NCBI RefSeq assembly: GCF_022458985.1
Contig: NC_061781.1
Coordinates: forward strand, 24,160,001-24,224,000
Direction: 5' to 3'
DNA: 64,000 nt
Source of the DNA: Mugil cephalus
Taxonomy: Eukaryota > Chordata > Actinopteri > Mugiliformes > Mugilidae
Made by a program: the position numbers and the translations under genes. Every line of letters starts with the position of its first letter. Positions within the stretch are counted from its first letter, which is position 1. The notes under the pieces are model-generated. The model was not told the origin of the DNA and did not search any database. It saw nothing but the letters and a program-made list of their open reading frames with translations. Positions 22,001-32,808 of the stretch are shown one piece after another.

Positions 22001-22528
22001 TTGAAAAATTTCTCCAATGCCTACAATTTTATCGGTGCCAAGTAGCACAGCACATCTTCCAAAGTCCAGAGTAGTCTGTGGCCTGTGCTACCAGATGTCA
22101 GGGCAGTTTGGGCTAAAGGGGAACAACATAATGAAAAAAGGGTAGTTAAATTAGTATGCCTGATCGGTGTATATGATGGGACTTCAGACTTCGGAGCTGG
22201 CTCAGGCAGATGGATAGCCAACTCAGGTTCAGGCTAGAGGCTAGCAGGCCAGAGGCTAGTTGTCTCAGGAGCTAGAGCTAGCAGGGTGCTAGCAGGCATA
22301 AATACTGACCCTTTGACTTGCCCCAGTGTTCAGTTGGTGTTGACACTGTCACTTCTTCCGGGATCATATTGGAAGATATTCTGTCAATTCAACAAGTCCA
22401 TGTTGTGCCTTTTCACCAGCCCTGAAGTAAAACAGAATGTTCCACTGATGAAAGCAAATAGAGCCATCAACTTAATTATTATTATCAGCGCAAATGTTCA
22501 GAGTTGATGTAACCTGGCAAAGTTCACA
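22001..22528. repeat. Upstream flank of the four-gene array, unit 1
   Basis: From about 22165 the sequence (GGAGCTGGCTCAGGCAGATGG, GAGCTAGAGCTAGCAGG, CATAAATACTGACCCTT) recurs at 25145-25300, 30050-30200 and in part at 32310-32370, marking the start of each tandem unit. The 22001-22165 part is unclassified. Confidence 0.7.
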
Positions 22529-22602
22529 TCTCCAGAGATTGTTGATTGGTGAATTATGTTAGGTTAATGAGTTCCATGGAGGCTGGTGCAGTCTGATAAA
22601 AA
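22529..22602 (+). promoter_or_regulatory. OR promoter module (gene at 22752)
   Basis: TCTCCAGAGA near 22529-22538, GTTAATGAG at 22563-22571 and CAGTCTGATAAAAAC near 22589-22603. Confidence 0.5.
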
Positions 22603-22669
22603 CAAACCAAATATCACTTTTTGATGCCAGTGTTTGCGTTATCACTGGACAAAGGAAATCTGTTTCAAG

Positions 22670-22745
22670 GTTGTGTCCTGCCTAAATGACAAATGTTTGA
22701 CTTGCAGTGATGTACCTTTCATTATTTATCAACATTTCATTTCAG
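22670..22745 (+). other. Predicted 5' leader intron (76 bp)
   Basis: Donor TTTCAAG|GTTGTG and acceptor AACATTTCATTTCAG. Splicing would place the ATG at 22752 six bases into the second exon. Same length as in the three following genes. Confidence 0.5.
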
Positions 22746-22751
22746 ACCTCA

Positions 22752-23678
22752 ATGAAGATGGATGGCAAATTAAATATAACATATATCACTCTTGATGGGT
22801 ATGTAGATGTGAACAAGTACAGATATCTTTATTTTGTTATCATGTTTATGTCATTTATTCTCATAATTTGCTTTAATTCTACAATTGTGTGCATTATAGC
22901 GATTCATAGAAACCTCCATGAGCCTATGTACGTTTTCATTGCAGCTTTGTTAATCAACTCCGTTATTTTCAGCATTGTGATCTTCCCAAAGCTTCTGATT
23001 GACATGTTATCAGAAAAACAGATCATAAGCTACCAAACCTGTCTCTTTCAGTGGTTTGTCAAGTACTCTTTTGCAGGTTCAGAGTATTTTCTTTTGTCTG
23101 CCATGTCCTATGACAGATATGTATCCATATGTAAACCTCTGCAATATCCAATGATCATGAAAAAAACGACTATAAGTATGTTTCTTGTTTTATCTTGGCT
23201 TCTGCCCGCTTGTCAGACGACAGTGCCTGTTGTGATGAGTACTAATATCAAACTCTGTTATTTTACTTTGAAAGGCATAAGTTGCAGTAGCTTAGTTTAC
23301 AAACTCCACTGTGTCACTTCCAGGTTATTGCATATATATGGCTTGGTGGCTCTGGTAAATATCATAATTCTTCCTGTGCTTTTCATAATTTTTACATACA
23401 TCAGGATTTTTGTAATAACCTATCGAAGTTGTAGAGAAGTGAGGAAAAAAGCTGCACAGACCTGTTTACCTCACCTGCTGGTTTTAATTCACTTCTCATG
23501 TCTGAGTGTATTTGATGTACTTATGGTTCGGATGGGAAACAGTTTTCCCCAAATTGTACATTTGATAATAGAATTACAAATACTTTTGTGTCATCCTCTC
23601 TTTAATCCCATTATATATGGACTTAAAATGAAAGAAATTCATAAACATATCAGAAGCTTGTTCAGCAAAATGATGTAA
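22752..23678 (+). CDS. Olfactory receptor, subfamily A (308 aa)
   Basis: First gene of the four-unit array. MKMDGKLNITY start with NIT at 8-10, Cys97 and Cys178, SYDRYVSIC at 119-127, KAAQTCLPHL at 233-242, NPIIY at 285-289. An upstream in-frame ATG at 22710 would add MYLSLFINISFQTS, but that stretch spans the predicted splice acceptor at 22745, so I start at 22752. Distinctive residues are KYSFAG in TM3 and GISCSS in EL2. Its 3' flank matches that of the truncated gene at 44036, which suggests those two are close relatives. Confidence 0.95.
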   Translation: MKMDGKLNITYITLDGYVDVNKYRYLYFVIMFMSFILIICFNSTIVCIIAIHRNLHEPMYVFIAALLINSVIFSIVIFPKLLIDMLSEKQIISYQTCLFQWFVKYSFAGSEYFLLSAMSYDRYVSICKPLQYPMIMKKTTISMFLVLSWLLPACQTTVPVVMSTNIKLCYFTLKGISCSSLVYKLHCVTSRLLHIYGLVALVNIIILPVLFIIFTYIRIFVITYRSCREVRKKAAQTCLPHLLVLIHFSCLSVFDVLMVRMGNSFPQIVHLIIELQILLCHPLFNPIIYGLKMKEIHKHIRSLFSKMM

Positions 23679-24184
23679 TGTGGTATCAATGTTAACCTTA
23701 AGGTAACAGATTAAGTTCAGAGATTTTGTTTAGTTTTTAAAAAAAGTTTTGACCGCTTCAAAATAGAACAATATTACTAGTAAATCCTTCTGTGTGTTTG
23801 TGTGGTGGGTACAAAATGAGCATATCCTGTGTTACAGTAATATTAAGAACAAATGCATGTTTTAGTTTTCAGCTGTAAATATGAGACTTGTATGACCACT
23901 GTAGGGTATTTTAAATGTGAAACATGTAAAGTAAATAAAGTGTATTTCTGTTGCAATATACAATCCTTGTTATCACAATTTATTTTCTTGTGGGCCTCAA
24001 TCTACCTTTTGGTTTTTAAAATGCTAAACTACAAGTCACCATAAACTAAAAGTGCAAATATCATTCATGGGATGCAAATGACAACAAATCTAATGTGTAT
24101 GTATAATCTTCTATTTCTTAGTCTTTTTTGGAAGTTTAATTGTCTGTTGTTATTCAAAGCTTTAACTTCACCACTTTGTCATAG
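23679..24184. other. 3' flank of OR gene
   Basis: Words such as TATTTCTGTTGCAA, CCTTGTTA and TTCTTGTGGGC (23945-24000) recur at 47408-47460, the displaced 3' flank of the truncated OR at 44036. AATAAA near 23935 may be a poly(A) signal. No gene. Confidence 0.55.
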
Positions 24185-24840
24185 TTTAGACTTAGACAGA
24201 CTTTACTTGTCATTTAGAGTTACATCAAAATGAAATTTAAGTGCAATGGCTTAGAGTACAGCATGCTGACAGAAACAAAGACTGCACAGAGGTCCATAGT
24301 GGATCAGTCCTGTGTAGGTATAAGTGGGTGAGGAGGGGGGACATGTTTTAATGAGTTCAGCAGTCTTATGTCATGTGGGAAGAACCTGTTGTTGAGTCTG
24401 GTTGTTCTGCTCCATAGGCTGAACAACCTTCTTCCAGAGGCCAGCATTGAGAACAGTCCATGTTGGGTATGTGAGGGGTCTGTGGTGATGTTTTGAGCCA
24501 AGAAAATATTTCTTTGCTATGTCCAAGATGGGAGGAAGTGGAGTTCTGATGATTTTCTCCGCTGTCCTCACCACCCTCTGCGAGTACTTCCACTCAGAGG
24601 CGCTATAGGCCCCTGACCAGACAGAGATGCAGCTGGTCAGTATGCTCTCTATGGTACCTCTGTAGAAGGTGGTGAGAAGGTAGGTGGACTCTCCTCATCT
24701 GCCACAGAAAGTGCATATGCTGCTGGGGCTCTTTACAAGGGTTTCAGTATGTTTGGACCATCTCAAAGAGTTTGTTATCTGCACCCCCAGACAGTCCCCT
24801 GTGGTGCCTCCACATAACTGACAACAGTGTTTGACAGGGG
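24185..24840 (-). mobile_element. LINE relic, reverse transcriptase C-terminal part (L2/Rex-like)
   Basis: On the minus strand it reads the family's C-terminal blocks: YRGTIESILTSCISVW near 24650, then a QRVVRTAEKIIRTPLPPILD-like block near 24535-24595, and further pieces toward 24330. Frames are broken. The junction at 24835-24900 with the OR-unit flank is also present at about 29745-29800. Confidence 0.75.
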
Positions 24841-25323
24841 GACAGGATGATAGCCAACAGAAGACAATCTAGCTTCAGGTTGTTAATGGCCATACAATTT
24901 TGATAAAACTTGGAGCACTGGACGTTCTTGGTAGTATTTTCAATTCAATGAGTGAGTGGAGATGGCATGAAGAGCTGGTCCATCCATATACTAGCAATAG
25001 TTCAATGCTCTGCCTGTTTAACTTGGAAACATTTGCAGTGGGAAATATACAAGAAGGCTACCTAGACAACTTGAACCTGCAGCATCTACTAGCAACCAAC
25101 TGTAGGCTTCAAATTTATGTGTGACACATGAATCACGTTTTATGACTTCAGATTTTGGAGCTGGCTCAGGCAGATGGCTAGCCAACTCAGGATCAGGCTA
25201 GAGGCTAGCAGGCCAGACGCTAGCTCTCTCAGGAGCTAGAGCTAGCAGGACACTAGCAGGCATAAATACTGACCCTTGGGCATGCCTCGCCGTTCAGTTG
25301 GTGTCAACACTGTCACTTCTCCC
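24841..25323. repeat. Upstream flank of the array, unit 2
   Basis: Matches 29755-30225 closely (TAAAACTTGGAGCA, GAGATGGCATGAAGAGCTGG, CATCTACTAGCAACCAACTG). The small open frame in it is shared by both copies but has no resemblance to a known protein. Confidence 0.7.
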
Positions 25324-25327
25324 AGGA

Positions 25328-25836
25328 TGTTACAACTCTAGTCGTAGTTTGTTTCAGGTGTGTGCTGCACAGAGGAGATGATTGGTGTGGGAGGCTCCGG
25401 TCCTGGACTATGATTGGCCGCGGCTGACGGAAGACGCCTATAAATAGATCCAAGATGGCAGCCGAGGCTGGCGGCAGGTTTTCTCTCATCTCCCTCTGCT
25501 CCCAACCAGCCACATTGTTTGATCCTTTGTTAAGCTGTAGGGGTGGACTGCTATTTTTGTTCCTAGCTTTTCTCCTGTTTATTTAGTTAGGGAGGTAAGT
25601 GTTGTCATTTGTTTGATTTTGTTAGGTTAGTGAATTAATTTCAAGATAGGGTTGTTTGGTTTGTTATGTTGGCCTTGGTCCACCCTGAAGTCAGAATTTC
25701 ATTTGTTTCTCTGTTGTAAATAAATAACTAACTTTACATTATAAATCGTTTCATTGTCTTGGTGGCTACTTGGGACAAGGGGAAGATGGGAGCCTAATCA
25801 TGTTGTGTCCTAGACACCCCTAGATGGGGCATAACA
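25328..25836 (+). mobile_element. Solo LTR (509 bp) of a retroelement
   Basis: Starts TGTTACAACT and ends GCATAACA, flanked on both sides by AGGA (25324-25327 and 25837-25840). Contains a TATA-like CCTATAAATAG near 25436 and an AATAAA-type signal near 25720. Fossil element with no internal region; ends look clean. The three paralogous units have an uninterrupted site (GGGATCAT at 22360, 30220 and 32398), so it inserted after the array formed. Confidence 0.75.
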
Positions 25837-26021
25837 AGGATCATATAGGAAGATAATATGTCAATTCAACAAGTCCATGTTATGCCTTTTCACCAGCCCT
25901 GAAGTAAAACAGAATGATCCACTGATGAAAGCAAACAGAGCCGTCAACTTTACACTGTCAACGCATCAATCATTATTATCAGTGCAAAAGTTGAGAGTTG
26001 ATGTAACCTGGAAAAGTTCAA

Positions 26022-26096
26022 GTCTCCAGAGATTGTTGATTGGTGAATTATGTTAGGTTAATGAGCTCCATGGAGGCTGGTGCAGTCTGATAAAAC
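26022..26096 (+). promoter_or_regulatory. OR promoter module (gene at 26245)
   Basis: TCTCCAGAGA near 26023, GTTAATGAG near 26057, CAGTCTGATAAAAC near 26083-26096. Confidence 0.5.
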
Positions 26097-26162
26097 AAAC
26101 CAAAGATCACTTTTTGATGCCAGTGTTTGCGTTATCACTGGACAAAAGAAATCTGCTTCAAG

Positions 26163-26238
26163 GTTGTGTCCTGACTAAATGACAAATGTTTGACTCGCAG
26201 TGATGCACATTTTATTATTTGTTAGCATTTCATTTCAG
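26163..26238 (+). other. Predicted 5' leader intron (76 bp)
   Basis: Donor CTTCAAG|GTTGTG, acceptor AGCATTTCATTTCAG. Same size and position as in the neighbouring units. Confidence 0.5.
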
Positions 26239-26244
26239 ACCTCA

Positions 26245-27171
26245 ATGAAGATGGATGGCAAATTAAATATAACATATATCACTCTTGATGGGTATGTAGA
26301 TGTGGACAAGTACAGATATCTTTATTTTGTTATCATGTTTATGTCATTTATTCTCATAATTTGCTTTAATTCTACGATTGTGTGGATCATAGCGATTCAT
26401 AAAAACCTCCATGAGCCTATGTACATTTTCATTGCAGCTTTGTTAATCAACTCTGCTCTTTTCAGCATTGTGATCTACCCAAAGCTTCTGATTAACATAT
26501 TATCAGAAAAACAGGTCATAACTTACCAAGCCTGTCTCTTTCAGTGGTTTGTAAATTACTCTTTTGCAGGTTCAGAGTATTTTCTTTTGTCTGCCATGTC
26601 CTATGACAGATATGTATCTATATGTAAACCTCTGCAATATCCGATGATCATGAGAAAAATGACTGTCAGTATGCTTCTTGTTTTATGTTGGCTTCTGCCC
26701 GCTTGTCAGACAACAGTGCCTGTTGTGATGAGTGCTAATACCAATCTCTGTATTTTTGCTCTAAAAGGAATAAGTTGTAACAGCTTTGTTTTCAAACTCC
26801 AGTGTGTCACTTCCCGATTAGTACATATATATGGCTTGGTAGGTATGATAGCGGTTATAATTTGTCCTGTGCTTTTCATATGTTTTACATACACCAGGAT
26901 ATTTGTGATAACCTATCGAAGTTGTAGAGAAGTCAGGAAAAAAGCTGCACAGACCTGTTTACCTCACCTGCTGGTTTTATTTCACTTCTCCTCTTTGAGT
27001 GCTTTTGATATACTTCTGGCTCGGACGGAAGTAAAATTTCCAGAACTCATACGTCTAATTATAGCATTGCAAGCAATTTTGTTTCACCCTCTTTTTAATC
27101 CAGTTATATATGGACTGAAAATGAAAGAAATTCATAAACATATCAAGAGCTTGTTCAGCAGAAATGTGTAA
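26245..27171 (+). CDS. Olfactory receptor, subfamily A (308 aa)
   Basis: Second array member. MKMDGKLNITY start; SYDRYVSIC at 119-127; KAAQTCLPHL at 233-242; NPVIY at 285-289. It differs from the first array gene in TM6-EL3 (LARTEVKFPELIRLIIALQA) and from the two following genes at the TM4/EL2 junction, where it has ACQTTVPVVMSANTN and they have ACVIILP or ACLIILP. In-frame upstream codons from 26200 cross the predicted splice acceptor and were not included. Confidence 0.95.
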   Translation: MKMDGKLNITYITLDGYVDVDKYRYLYFVIMFMSFILIICFNSTIVWIIAIHKNLHEPMYIFIAALLINSALFSIVIYPKLLINILSEKQVITYQACLFQWFVNYSFAGSEYFLLSAMSYDRYVSICKPLQYPMIMRKMTVSMLLVLCWLLPACQTTVPVVMSANTNLCIFALKGISCNSFVFKLQCVTSRLVHIYGLVGMIAVIICPVLFICFTYTRIFVITYRSCREVRKKAAQTCLPHLLVLFHFSSLSAFDILLARTEVKFPELIRLIIALQAILFHPLFNPVIYGLKMKEIHKHIKSLFSRNV

Positions 27172-27925
27172 ATGTAATAAGGCTGCAGTCGTTTTGTGAA
27201 TCTTCTGGTGTGTTATATGTAGATGTATTCCTTGCTAAATCTCTGAGTGTGAATTTGCTGCAGTTTTTAATTGAACTACATTACCAGCAATGACATAATC
27301 ATTGTTTCTGTTTTTTTAGTATTAATGTTTATAGCACCTACAAAAACCACATCATATATTTAACAGGAACATCTGTATCCATGCTCAGAAAAGTTTTCAG
27401 AGAAAAATAAAAAAGAGAGACACACCTATTGTGAGTTTTGCTTTTCATTTCTTATGCTGTTGTGCATCTTGTACCTGCTGTGAGATTGTGAAACTTATTA
27501 AGAAACAGTGTGCGCGATTTCAGGAGATATTAACACCAATTGCATTTTATGTGCTAAATCATAAAATAAATAAATAAACAAAATCATAATGACTGAACTG
27601 CAGTTTAGGTTTTTGCCTCAAGACAAAATAAATGAATCTCTTAAAAAGCTAAAATCTTGGGTCTTAGTCTACAGTCATTTAATACTATAATCAAAACCAA
27701 GCAAAAGAGAGGCCACAAACAGTCCATATACTATCAATGTTTTTTTTTTTTGTTATTATTATTTTGTGCTTGTTTAAAGAAAACAGGAAAAGAAATATTT
27801 AAAAAAAAAAAAATTCTATATACCAGTCACCATGGAACACCCAACTGTCTACAGGAAAAACCTTAGGTAGGTTGCCTAACCCTGGTACTCTGAGTGGCAT
27901 GAGTCAATGTTTCACATAGGGAACA
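27172..27925. repeat. 3' flank of array unit, repeated at four places
   Basis: Matches 31559-32300, 33736-34070 and the orphan block 51583-52015 (shared words GTGTTATATGTAGATGTATTCC, GACATAATCATTGTTTCTG, GTTTATAGC). Contains AATAAA repeats near 27568. No gene. Confidence 0.7.
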
Positions 27926-28745
27926 CCTACAGCAGGACCTTACTATAAGATCCTATTGCCCTCCTCCAGCTAAGATTTGCTGAAGCTAAGGACATTAGTA
28001 TCCTAGAGAGTGAAGAGACAGGGCTGCACACTGTGCTGAGATGGAGGATGAAGGACCTCAGCTTCCTCAGGAAGTAGAGTCTGCTGCAGCCCTTCTTGTA
28101 CACAGCTGTACTGTTGATCCTCCAGCTTAGTCTGTTGTCAATGGTCACTCCCAGGTATTTGTACTCCTCCACCACCTCCACATCCCTACCAAGGATGCTG
28201 AGTGGCAGAGGAGCTGTTCCCTTCCTCCTGAAGTCAATCATCATCTCTTTGATCTTGTCCATGTTCAGCAGCAGGTGATTCCTTCCAGTCCACCCAACGA
28301 GTCTGTCCACCAGTCCTTGATACTCCTCCTCATCCCGTTCACCTCTTATACACCCCACAACTGCAGAGTCATCAGAAAATTTCAGACTTTCAGTTATGCT
28401 GAAAGTCAGTGGTGTATAAGGTGAAGAGGAACAGAGCAAGAACAGTCCCCTGTGGGGCTCCCACACCACTCTCCACCACATCAGACAGGACTCTTCCCAA
28501 ACGCTCAAACTGTGGCCTGTCTGTCAGGTAGTCAGTGATCCAGGAGACAGTGGATCCCAGCAACAAAGGCTGGATGGTGTTGAAGGCACTGGAGAAATCA
28601 AAGAAAGTGATCCTCACTGAGCTGCCACCACCATCCAGGTGTGAGTGAGTGAGCTGCAGAAGATGGATGACAGCATCATCCACCCCAAGACTCGGCTGGT
28701 ATTCAAACTGTATGGGGTCTAAAGACGAATATGGAATAAAAAAAA
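27926..28745 (-). mobile_element. LINE reverse transcriptase relic A (Rex1/L2-like)
   Basis: On the minus strand reads FEYQPSLGVDDAVIHLL, ITFFDFSSAFNTIQP, GVGAPQGTVLA, LKFSDDSAVVGCIRGE (the FSDD catalytic block), NHLLLNMDKIKEMMIDFRRK, and EYKYLGVTIDNRLSW then KKGCSRLYFLRKLRSF. Two frames are needed, so it is broken by at least one frameshift near 28390-28500. A short block at 27908-27990 (AGGGAACACCTACAGC) recurs at 35352-35415. Confidence 0.85.
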
Positions 28746-29745
28746 AGGATCTGAAGTGTTCACTATGGCAGCAAAGCTGAATCATTCTGCTGGAATGCAG
28801 AGCTCCTCTGGCCCTCTAGTGTTTGGTGTAGTGGATGAGATGGATTGTCCATGATGGAGAGCAGCTTATCCAGCGTCCTCTTGTCCCTCACTGAGACAAA
28901 CGTCCGCAACTCCTCCAGATATCTTTTTGGCTGGTACTACTCCCTCAATAAACCACATCAAAGTAAAAGGCACTCACTACAGCAGACTGGTAGAAAGACT
29001 CTAGTAACGCACTGCACACATTAAAAGACCCGAGCTTCCTGAGAAAGCAGAGTCTTTTCAGGCCCTTCTTCCCTCCAGTCCAATCTGTTGTTCATGTAGA
29101 CTCCCAGGTGCTTATAGTGGTCCACTAGTTCCACCTCCAGGGCCTGGATGGTGATCGGCTCCACTGGTGTCCTCTTCCTCCTGAAGTCAATGACCAACTC
29201 CTTTGTCTTGTCCATGTTCAAGCGAAGGTGGTTGGCCCGGGACCACTCCACAAAGTCTGCAACCACTGTCCTATAATCCACCTCCTGTCCACCTCTGAAA
29301 CACCTTATCGCTGCAGAGTCATCAGAGAACATCTGCAGCTGTATCAGAAATCAGAAGTATAAAGAGTGAATAGAAATGGAGACAGGAGAGTCCTCTATGG
29401 TGCCTCCATTACTGGAGCCTGTCCAGGGCCCGTTGGACAAGTAATCAGCAATTCAAGAGACAGTGGAGGAGCTGACACCCATCCTGAGCAATTTCTCACT
29501 CATCAGAAAGGGCTGACTGGTGTTAAAAGCGTTGGAGAAATCAAAGAACATGATCCTCACAGTGCCCTTTCCACCATCCAGATGAGAGTGAGCTCGCTGC
29601 AGCAGGTAGATAACGTGGCTTGGGACAGGCAATCGATCTAAAATGAAGTCTAATAACATTGAAACCAAGAAGACATGAAAAAAAGTCTTGTTGAATGATT
29701 GCCGGTTCCCCAGGAAGGAGAGGTCTCAGAGCGGATTTTGACAGG
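28746..29745 (-). mobile_element. LINE reverse transcriptase relic B (Rex1/L2-like)
   Basis: A second, head-to-tail LINE copy. Minus-strand blocks: YLLQRAHSHLDGG near 29615, MFFDFSNAFNTSQPFLMSEK near 29510-29570, FSDDSAAIRCFRGG near 29290-29330, and NHLRLNMDKTKELVIDFRRK near 29170-29235 followed by HYKHLGVYMNNRLDW. It shares the FLMSEKLLRMGVSSSTVSW stretch with the LINE at 45000-47372, so these two are the same family, distinct from relic A. Confidence 0.85.
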
Positions 29746-30405
29746 ACGATAGCCAGTAGAAGACAATCTAGCTTCAGGTTGTTAATGGCCAAACTATTTT
29801 GATAAAACTTGGAGCATCGGACGTTCTTGGTGGTATTTTCAATTCAAAGAGTGAATGGAGATGGCATGAAGAGCTGGTCCATCCATATACAAGCAATAGT
29901 TCAATGCTCTGCCTGTTTAACTTGGAAACATTTGAAGCGGGAAATATACAAGAAGGCTACCTAGACAACATGAACCTGGAACATCTACTAGCAACCAACT
30001 GTAGGCTTCAAAGTTATGTGTGACACATGAATTACCTTTTATGACTTCAGATTTTGGAGCTGGCTCAGGCAGATGGCTAGCCAACTCAGGGTCAGGCTAG
30101 AGGCCAGCAGGGCAAACGCTAGCTCTCAGGAGCTAAAGCTAGCAGGACACTAGCAGGCATAAATACTGACCCTTGGGCATGCCTCGCCGTTTAGTTGGTG
30201 TCAACACTGTCACTTCTTCCGGGATCATATTGGAAGATAATCTGTCAATTCAACAAGTCCATGTTGTGCCTTTTTACCAGCCCTGAAGTAAAACAGAATG
30301 ATCCACTGATGAAAGCAAACAGAGCCGTCAACTTTACACTGTCAACGCGTCAATCATTATTATCAGTGCAAAAATTGAGAGTTGATGTAACCTGGAAAAG
30401 TTCAC
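29746..30405. repeat. Upstream flank of the array, unit 3
   Basis: Parallel to 24841-26021 but without the solo LTR. Carries the same GAGCTAGC-rich block and an intact empty LTR target at 30218-30230. Confidence 0.7.
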
Positions 30406-30480
30406 GTCTCCAGAGATTGTTGATTGGTGAATTATGTTAGGTTAATGAGCTCCATGGAGGCTGGTGCAGTCTGATAAAAC
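30406..30480 (+). promoter_or_regulatory. OR promoter module (gene at 30632)
   Basis: TCTCCAGAGA near 30407, GTTAATGAG near 30440, CAGTCTGATAAAAC near 30467-30480. Confidence 0.5.
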
Positions 30481-30546
30481 AAACCAAAGATCACTTTTTG
30501 ACGCCAGTGTTTGCGTTATCACTGGACAAAAGAAATTTGTTTCAAG

Positions 30547-30622
30547 GTTGTGTCCTGACTAAATGACAAATGTTTGACTCGCAGTGATGCACATCTTATT
30601 ATTTATCAACATTTCATTTCAG
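30547..30622 (+). other. Predicted 5' leader intron (76 bp)
   Basis: Donor TTTCAAG|GTTGTG, acceptor AACATTTCATTTCAG. Confidence 0.5.
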
Positions 30623-30631
30623 ACAACCTTA

Positions 30632-31558
30632 ATGAAGATGGATGGCATATTAAATATAACATATATCACTCTTGATGGGTATGTAGATGTGGACAAGTAC
30701 AGATATCTTTATTTTGTTATCATGTTTATGTCATTTATTCTCATAATTTGCTTTAATTCTACGATTGTGTGGATTATAGCGATTCATAAAAACCTCCATG
30801 AGCCTATGTACATTTTCATTGCAGCTTTGTTAATCAACTCTGCTCTCTTCAGCATTGTGATCTATCCAAAGCTTCTGATTAACATATTATCAGAAAAACA
30901 GGTCATAACTTACCAAGCCTGTCTAATTCAGTGGTTTGTAAATTACTCTTTTGCAGGTTCAGAGTATTTTCTTCTGTCTGCCATGTCCTATGACAGATAT
31001 GTATCTATATGTAAACCTCTGCAATATCCAATGATCATGAGAAAAACGACTGTCAGTATGCTTCTTGTTTTATGTTGGCTTCTGCCCGCTTGTGTGATTA
31101 TACTGCCTGTTGTGATGAGTACTAATACCAAAGTCTGTATTTTTGCTCTAAAAGGAATAAGTTGTAACAGCTTTGTTTTCAAACTCCAGTGTGTCACTTC
31201 CCAATTAGTACATATATATGGCTTGTTAGGTGGGATAGTGATTATAATTTGTCCTGTACTATTCATACTTTTTACATACATTAGGATATTTGTGATAACC
31301 TATCAAAGTTGTAGAGAAGTCAGGAAAAAAGCTGCACAGACCTGTTTACCTCACCTGCTGGTTTTATTTCACTTCTCCTCTTTGAGTGCTTTTGATGTAC
31401 TTCTGGCTCGGACAGAAGTAAAATTTCCAGAACTTGTACGTTTAATTATAGCATTGCAAACTATTTTGTTTCATCCTCTTTTTAATCCAGTTATATATGG
31501 ACTGAAAATGAAAGAAATTTATAAACATATCAAGAGCTTGTTCAGCAAAAAGGTGTAA
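30632..31558 (+). CDS. Olfactory receptor, subfamily A (308 aa)
   Basis: Third array member. MKMDGILNITY start with NIT at 8-10; SYDRYVSIC at 119-127; KAAQTCLPHL at 233-242; NPVIY at 285-289; tail KSLFSKKV. TM4/EL2 carries ACVIILPVVMSTNTKVC, and TM5 reads LLGGIVIIICP, both differing from its neighbours. ITYQSC replaces ITYRSC after TM5. The in-frame extension back to 30584 spans the predicted acceptor and is excluded. Confidence 0.95.
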   Translation: MKMDGILNITYITLDGYVDVDKYRYLYFVIMFMSFILIICFNSTIVWIIAIHKNLHEPMYIFIAALLINSALFSIVIYPKLLINILSEKQVITYQACLIQWFVNYSFAGSEYFLLSAMSYDRYVSICKPLQYPMIMRKTTVSMLLVLCWLLPACVIILPVVMSTNTKVCIFALKGISCNSFVFKLQCVTSQLVHIYGLLGGIVIIICPVLFILFTYIRIFVITYQSCREVRKKAAQTCLPHLLVLFHFSSLSAFDVLLARTEVKFPELVRLIIALQTILFHPLFNPVIYGLKMKEIYKHIKSLFSKKV

Positions 31559-32583
31559 ATGTAATAAGGCTGCAGTTGTTTTGTTAATCTTCTGGTGTAT
31601 TATATGTAGATGTATTCCTTTCTAAAACTCTGAGTGTAAATTCGGTGCAGTTTTTAATTGAACTACCTTACCAGCAATGACATAATCATTGTTTCTGTTT
31701 TTTTAGTATTAATGTTTATAGCGCCTACAAAAAAGCACATCATATATTTAACAGGAACATCTGTGTCCATGCTCAATTAGAAAAGTCTTCAGAGAGACAA
31801 AAAAGAGACCCAACTATTGTGGGTTGCTTCTCATTTCTTATGCTGCTGTGCATCTTGTTCCTGCTGTGAGATTGTAAAACTTAAGAAACTGTGAGTGATT
31901 TTAGGCATTAAAATAAAAAGGACTGTTTCAACCCATATTATTCATCTAATGGACTAATAAGATCGATATTAACACCAATTACATTTTATGGGCTAAATCA
32001 TAAAATAAATAAATAAACAAAATCATAATAACTGAACTGCTGTTTAGTCTTTTGCCTCAAGCCAAAATGAAGGAATCTCTCACAAAGCTAAACTGTTAGT
32101 CTACAGTCATTTAATACTATAATCGAAACCAAGCAAAAGAGAGGGACCAACAAACAATCCATGTAGTATGAATGTTTTTTTTATTATTATTATTTTGTGC
32201 TTGTTTAAAGAAAATAGGAAAAGAAATATTTTAAGAAAATATATTCTATATACCAGTCACCATGGAACACCCCAACTGTCTGCAGGAAAAACCTTATATC
32301 TCTCAGTAGCTAGAGCTAGCAGGACACTGGCAGACATAAATACTGACCCTTGGGCATGCCTCGCTGTTCAGTTGGTGTCAACACTGTCACTTCTTCCGGG
32401 ATCATATTGGAAGATAATCTGTCAATTCAACAAGTCCATGTTGTGCCTTTTCACCAACCCAGAAGTAAAATAGAATGATCCACTGATTAAAGCAAACAGA
32501 GCCGTCAACTTTACGCTGTCAACGCATCAATCATTATTATCAGTGCAAAAGTTGAGAGTTGATGTAACCTGGAAAAGTTCACG
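31559..32583. repeat. 3' flank of array unit 3 and short upstream flank of unit 4
   Basis: 31559-32295 parallels 27172-27860. Unit 4 then begins abruptly near 32300 inside the GCTAGAGCTAGCAGG block, so the LINE and upstream flank present in the other units are missing here. No gene. Confidence 0.65.
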
Positions 32584-32657
32584 TCTCCAGAGATTGTTGA
32601 TTGGTGAATTATGTTAGGTTAATGAGCTCCATGGAGGCTGGTGCAGTCTGATAAAAC
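32584..32657 (+). promoter_or_regulatory. OR promoter module (gene at 32809)
   Basis: TCTCCAGAGA near 32584, GTTAATGAG near 32617, CAGTCTGATAAAAC near 32644-32657. Confidence 0.5.
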
Positions 32658-32723
32658 AAACCATAGATCACTTTTTGACGCCAGTGTTTGTGTTATCACT
32701 GGACAAAAGAAATCTGTTTCAAG

Positions 32724-32799
32724 GTTGTGTCCTGACTAAATGACAAATGTCTGATTTGCAGTGATGCACATTTTATTATTTATCAACATTTCATTTCAG
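32724..32799 (+). other. Predicted 5' leader intron (76 bp)
   Basis: Donor TTTCAAG|GTTGTG, acceptor AACATTTCATTTCAG. Confidence 0.5.
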
Positions 32800-32808
32800 A
32801 CAACCTTA

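Noticed and set aside
22707-22751. In-frame upstream start adding about 14 hydrophobic residues to the array ORs
   Set aside because: The stretch contains the conserved predicted splice acceptor, and related genes differ or lack it. OR N-termini normally begin close to the NxT site.
22165-25300. Repeated GCTAGAGCTAGCAGG words suggesting a regulatory array or CRISPR-like repeat
   Set aside because: The words are a short degenerate GCTAGC-rich tract carried once per tandem unit. There is no regular spacing with unique spacers, and the genome is eukaryotic.
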